Below, piece after piece: positions 34,572-37,343 of a DNA stretch of 37,343 nucleotides (within the stretch, counting starts at the first letter, position 1; each line of letters opens with the position of its first letter). The position numbers and the translations under genes were made by a program. A model generated the notes under the pieces. It was not told the origin of the DNA. It searched no databases and saw nothing but the letters and a program-made list of their open reading frames with translations. The stretch is from an uncultured Bacteroidales bacterium (GTDB taxonomy: Bacteria > Bacteroidota > Bacteroidia > Bacteroidales > FEN-979), in assembly GCA_903926565.1 (NCBI GenBank), contig CAIYJU010000029.1:1-37343 (forward strand). The letters are read 5' to 3'.

Positions 34572-36341
34572 ATGCATAAACTCATCGCACTCATTTTGTA
34601 CCCGGGGAGATTATTCCTCATCATTGCAGTTTTTTTGATATTAAACTCCGGGCTTTCCGCCATCAACCTGGATAGTCTTTCCCGTTTGCTTCCACAGAAA
34701 AAGGGTGTTGAAAAGGCGCAGGCACTATACAACCTTGCAGAAAGCTCACTCAACATGGACAACCTTCAGGAAGCTATTCGCTTTTATCAGCAATCCGCTG
34801 AAGTGGAAATGATGGTTGCCGGCACTGATTCAAGGAACTATATTGACCGAATGGGAGATATCGGTTATTGTTACCTGATGCTGAATCAGTATGAAAAAGC
34901 ACTCAACTATTTCGAAAAGGGCCGCGACCTGGCAATAAAGACCAATTATACGGAAGAGGCTGCAAACAACTATTCAAACATTGCAACCATATATGTCGAA
35001 TGGGGCGACTACGGCAAAGCCATTACCCATTTTCAAAAAGCCATGGATATCGACAGGAAAGCCAACCGTACTGACCAGTTTTCGACCGATCTGAACAACA
35101 TCGGGAAGGTTTATGAACTATCCGGCAAATATCAGCAGGCGGTTAAGTATTATCTTGAAGCGCTTGAAATTGAAAGAAAAGCCGGGAACAAAGCAAGAAT
35201 CGCCATCCGGTTAAACAACCTCGGCACGGTTTATAAAGCCTGGGAAAAATACCCTGAGGCCCTGAACTACTTCCAGCAGGCACTTGAAATTGAAAGGTCG
35301 CTGGGAGATAATGAAAAAGTGGGCAAACGGCTGGCATATATTGGCGCCACCTACCTCGCCATGGGGCAATTTGACCAATGCTTTTCCTACCTTCAGCAGG
35401 GGCTGGCAATTCTTTCAAAGACTGACCTTACCGATGAACTTGCACGCATTCAAAACAGTTTTGGGAAATACTACCTGGCAAAGAAAAACAATACCCTCGC
35501 GGTGGAACACCTGCTGCTTAGTCAGGATCATGCCCTCGAAAACAACCTGAAACCCCTGCAGATCAGCAATCTGAAAACATTGTACGAAATTTATGAGCAA
35601 ACCGGGCAATCAGCAAAAGCCCTTGCAGCGTTTAAACAACACCAGCAACTCAAAGATTCTGTTTTTTCGAAAGAAAGCGACAACAAACTGGCTGAATTTC
35701 AAGCCCGGTTTGAAAATGAAAAGATGCAGATTGAAAACGAAATGCTCCGGAATGATGCAAATTCCAAAAAAAAGATCTACCTTCTGACAGGGATTCTCTC
35801 TGCAAGCCTGGTCCTCATCCTTCTGTCCATCATCTTCATTCTCAGGCTCAGGGCAAGAAATGCCAGGCAGTCAAAAGAGATCGCTGAAAAAAACGCAGCA
35901 CTTCTAACAGAGGAAATGGAGGTGAAAAACAGGGAACTTACCTACAATGCGCTGGCCATCATCCGGAACAATGAGGCGACCGCAGAAGTCATCGAAAGTA
36001 TTGAGCAGGCAGTAGAAAACGGCCATTCTGTTGACGGGCTTGAGTCAATTCTTCAGAATATTAAAACACTCGAAAGGGACAAAAGCTGGAAAGAATTTGA
36101 AGTCCGGTTTACCCAGGTTCATAAAGACTTTTATGATCGCCTTACCGCAGGCTTCCCCGACCTGACTCCGAATGAAATTAAACTTTGTGCTTTCCTCCGT
36201 TTGAATATGACAACCAAAGACATCTCTGCCATTACCCGGCAGAGCGTTCACAGCATCAATGTCGCCAGGACCCGGTTAAGGAAAAAAATGAACCTGGCCA
36301 ACAGCGATGAGAACCTGATCAACTTCCTGATCAAACTTTAA
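34572..36341 (+). CDS. TPR-containing transmembrane regulator with LuxR-like DNA-binding end
   Basis: 589 residues from ATG 34572 (an adjacent GTG at 34569 is less likely). An N-terminal hydrophobic segment (about 12-32) is followed by six or more tetratricopeptide repeats (about 45-350, e.g. YCYLMLNQYEKALNYFEKG, GDYGKAITHFQKAMDI, GKYQQAVKYYLEALEI), one transmembrane helix (about 400-422), a coiled coil, and a helix-turn-helix at the C-terminus (about 533-589, LTPNEIKLCAFLRLNMTTKDI to NLINFLIKL). There is no kinase or receiver domain. The last ~60 residues resemble those of the propeller regulator at 13031. It closes the glycan locus and may sense a periplasmic protein or glycan signal. Its targets cannot be named, though the heptamer arrays nearby are candidates. 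Confidence 0.88.
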   Translation: MHKLIALILYPGRLFLIIAVFLILNSGLSAINLDSLSRLLPQKKGVEKAQALYNLAESSLNMDNLQEAIRFYQQSAEVEMMVAGTDSRNYIDRMGDIGYCYLMLNQYEKALNYFEKGRDLAIKTNYTEEAANNYSNIATIYVEWGDYGKAITHFQKAMDIDRKANRTDQFSTDLNNIGKVYELSGKYQQAVKYYLEALEIERKAGNKARIAIRLNNLGTVYKAWEKYPEALNYFQQALEIERSLGDNEKVGKRLAYIGATYLAMGQFDQCFSYLQQGLAILSKTDLTDELARIQNSFGKYYLAKKNNTLAVEHLLLSQDHALENNLKPLQISNLKTLYEIYEQTGQSAKALAAFKQHQQLKDSVFSKESDNKLAEFQARFENEKMQIENEMLRNDANSKKKIYLLTGILSASLVLILLSIIFILRLRARNARQSKEIAEKNAALLTEEMEVKNRELTYNALAIIRNNEATAEVIESIEQAVENGHSVDGLESILQNIKTLERDKSWKEFEVRFTQVHKDFYDRLTAGFPDLTPNEIKLCAFLRLNMTTKDISAITRQSVHSINVARTRLRKKMNLANSDENLINFLIKL

Positions 36342-36488
36342 TGTCGTACTAACAATCAATTACTTAACATTTCTGTATCAATAATGTGACCACTATTTCC
36401 GGTCACTGTATCACTATTGTATCATCCAATTATTTGGTGAAAGTCATTTACGGGTGTATTCTTGCAGCATCATTTATTTTGATGACCC
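36342..36488. other. Intergenic region upstream of the small ORF and peptidase gene
   Basis: No coding sequence is seen. The region holds the TGTATCA array described separately and a GTGACC/GGTCAC inverted repeat (36385-36390 and 36401-36406, 10-bp gap) inside that array. I found no full TTTG/TAnnTTTG promoter; TATTTTG at 36475-36481 is the nearest match. Confidence 0.5.
36374..36424 (-). promoter_or_regulatory. Triple TGTATCA array related to the glycan operators, opposite orientation
   Basis: TGTATCA lies at 36374-36380, 36407-36413 and 36418-36424, with start-to-start spacings of 33 and 11 bp. On the minus strand these read TGATACA in the order 11 then 33, close to the 11 and 34 order of TGATGTA in the two glycan promoters. 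It may bind a related regulator or be a chance resemblance. Confidence 0.45.
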
Positions 36489-36626
36489 ATGGACACAAGA
36501 CAGGAAAAACTTCAGAGAGAGGCAAAAAAATTGGCTAAGGCCAAAAAAGAGGAGAATGATGCCTTGCGGAAAATCATTCAGGCAATGACAAAAAATGTAA
36601 CTAAAGAAGACAAACCCTGCAAATAG
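36489..36626 (+). CDS. Possible small basic protein (45 residues)
   Basis: ATG 36489 opens a 45-codon frame ending TAG at 36624-36626. The product is almost all charged, predicted helical, and rich in Lys, Glu and Arg (EKLQREAKKLAKAKKEEND then ALRKIIQAMTKN). There is no signal peptide or membrane segment. It ends 40 bp before the peptidase start and would share its transcript. The composition fits a real small helical protein, but such lysine-rich frames also arise by chance in AT-rich DNA, and there is no strong ribosome-binding site. Confidence 0.35.
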   Translation: MDTRQEKLQREAKKLAKAKKEENDALRKIIQAMTKNVTKEDKPCK

Positions 36627-36666
36627 TAATCGTACAATTCATTATTTACCCTAAAATTGAGGAAAC

Positions 36667-37343
36667 ATGAGACACTTATTATTGATACTGACGATGATGA
36701 CTGCACTCTCGATCTGCTCACTGGCGGCCGGCCACAAGGTTGATGAGGCCCTTGCCCTGCGGGTGGCGGCAAAACAGTTTGCAATGCTGGAAAAACTTGA
36801 TTCAAAATCATTTAACACCTTACAACCCTTCATTCAATTGACAAAATCAACGGGCGACACAGTCACATATTATGTTGTCGCATTCAGTAACCGGCCCGGA
36901 TTCGTGATCATCCCGGGGAGCACCTTCGCCAGGCCCTTTATTGCCATGTCTTCAAAGAATGTCTTTGACACAACCACCATCCCTCCTCCGATGAATTTCA
37001 TGCTGCAATCCGCTGAGCGGATGGTTTTACGATCCATCCACGACGGTAGCATCCTGTCGGATGCACCTGTTGAGCAAAAGGAGTGGATGAATCTGGATAC
37101 GCTCAATTTTAACAATGTCGCGCTCAGGTACAATGCGTGGGAGGTAAGTCCATTGCTTACCGCGCAGTGGGGTCAGGGTGGATATTACAACCAGAAATGC
37201 CCATACCACGGACCAGCCTGTGACAATGGGCATGCCTATGCAGGATGCGGCCCCGTTGCGATGGCGCAGGTAATGCAGTACCATCAATATCCGGAGAAAT
37301 ACAACTGGTCAAACATGCCCGATATTGTTTATGCAACAAATAA
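36667..37343 (+). CDS. Peptidase C10 (streptopain-like) precursor, partial at window end
   Basis: The frame is open from ATG 36667 to the window edge (225 complete codons), so the C-terminus is missing. It has a signal peptide (about 1-21, ending LAAG), a propeptide-like region with HKVDEALALRVAAKQF and YYVVAFSNRPGFVIIPG, as in SpeB-type precursors, and the mature-enzyme start with WGQGGYYNQKCP. The catalytic cysteine motif AGCGPVAMAQVMQYHQYP is present, with Cys194 as nucleophile. The catalytic His would lie beyond the window. C10 enzymes are secreted cysteine proteases, often with a T9SS tail in Bacteroidota; whether one is present here cannot be seen. Confidence 0.9.
   Translation, partial: MRHLLLILTMMTALSICSLAAGHKVDEALALRVAAKQFAMLEKLDSKSFNTLQPFIQLTKSTGDTVTYYVVAFSNRPGFVIIPGSTFARPFIAMSSKNVFDTTTIPPPMNFMLQSAERMVLRSIHDGSILSDAPVEQKEWMNLDTLNFNNVALRYNAWEVSPLLTAQWGQGGYYNQKCPYHGPACDNGHAYAGCGPVAMAQVMQYHQYPEKYNWSNMPDIVYATN

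Overview
The window comes from a member of the Bacteroidota, probably a Bacteroidales/Marinilabiliales-type organism. This rests on type IX secretion (T9SS) C-terminal sorting domains on several proteins, a TonB-dependent receptor with a carboxypeptidase-like N-terminal domain, lipoproteins with short Ser-Cys or Gly-Cys lipoboxes, transmembrane sensor-regulators with beta-propeller/triple-tyrosine or TPR ectodomains, and a TTTG/TAnnTTTG promoter. Every gene I can support lies on the + strand. I see no rRNA, tRNA or CRISPR array.

Region 1 (1-12930) is a molybdenum/tungsten locus. It begins with about 550 bp without a gene, carrying a dispersed CACAGAG-type repeat. A ModE-like DNA-binding protein (557-934) is followed by a WtpA/ModA-type oxyanion-binding protein (954-1913). 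An unusual outer-layer cassette then sits inside the transporter operon: a lipoprotein, a T9SS-secreted beta-sandwich protein, a TonB-dependent receptor, and a secreted protein that looks like two sulfite-oxidase-type molybdopterin folds in tandem without the metal-ligating cysteine. The ABC permease and ATPase follow, then moeA, a short moaA, moaC and a MOSC-MogA fusion. moaD, moaE and moeB are not in the window. Short tandem repeats lie directly in front of modB, modC and moeA, and a MITE-like inverted-repeat element lies between moaC and the MOSC-MogA gene.

Region 2 (13031-36341) looks like a beta-glucan utilisation locus without a SusC/SusD pair. It is bracketed by two transmembrane regulators whose LuxR-like C-termini resemble each other. 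A tight operon (16179-27248) encodes a clan GH-A-like hydrolase, two outer-membrane beta-barrels, two putative glycan-binding lipoproteins, a GH3 beta-glucosidase, a GH16-like lipoprotein and a T9SS-exported protein with three WSNW-type carbohydrate-binding modules. After a strong terminator, a second unit (27685-34442) encodes two more catalysis-free multi-module T9SS proteins, a sodium/solute symporter and a small membrane protein. The natural reading is surface capture and hydrolysis of a beta-glucan, passage through a non-Sus barrel, GH3 hydrolysis, and uptake of the sugar by the symporter.

The two units share an almost identical upstream block: three TGATGTA heptamers at 11- and 34-bp spacing, each set 32 bp before a -7-like box. 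A related triple-heptamer array in the opposite orientation lies at 36374-36424, before a 45-codon ORF and a C10 (streptopain-like) peptidase gene that runs off the right edge. This shared operator and the Mo/W outer-layer cassette are the two most interesting things here.
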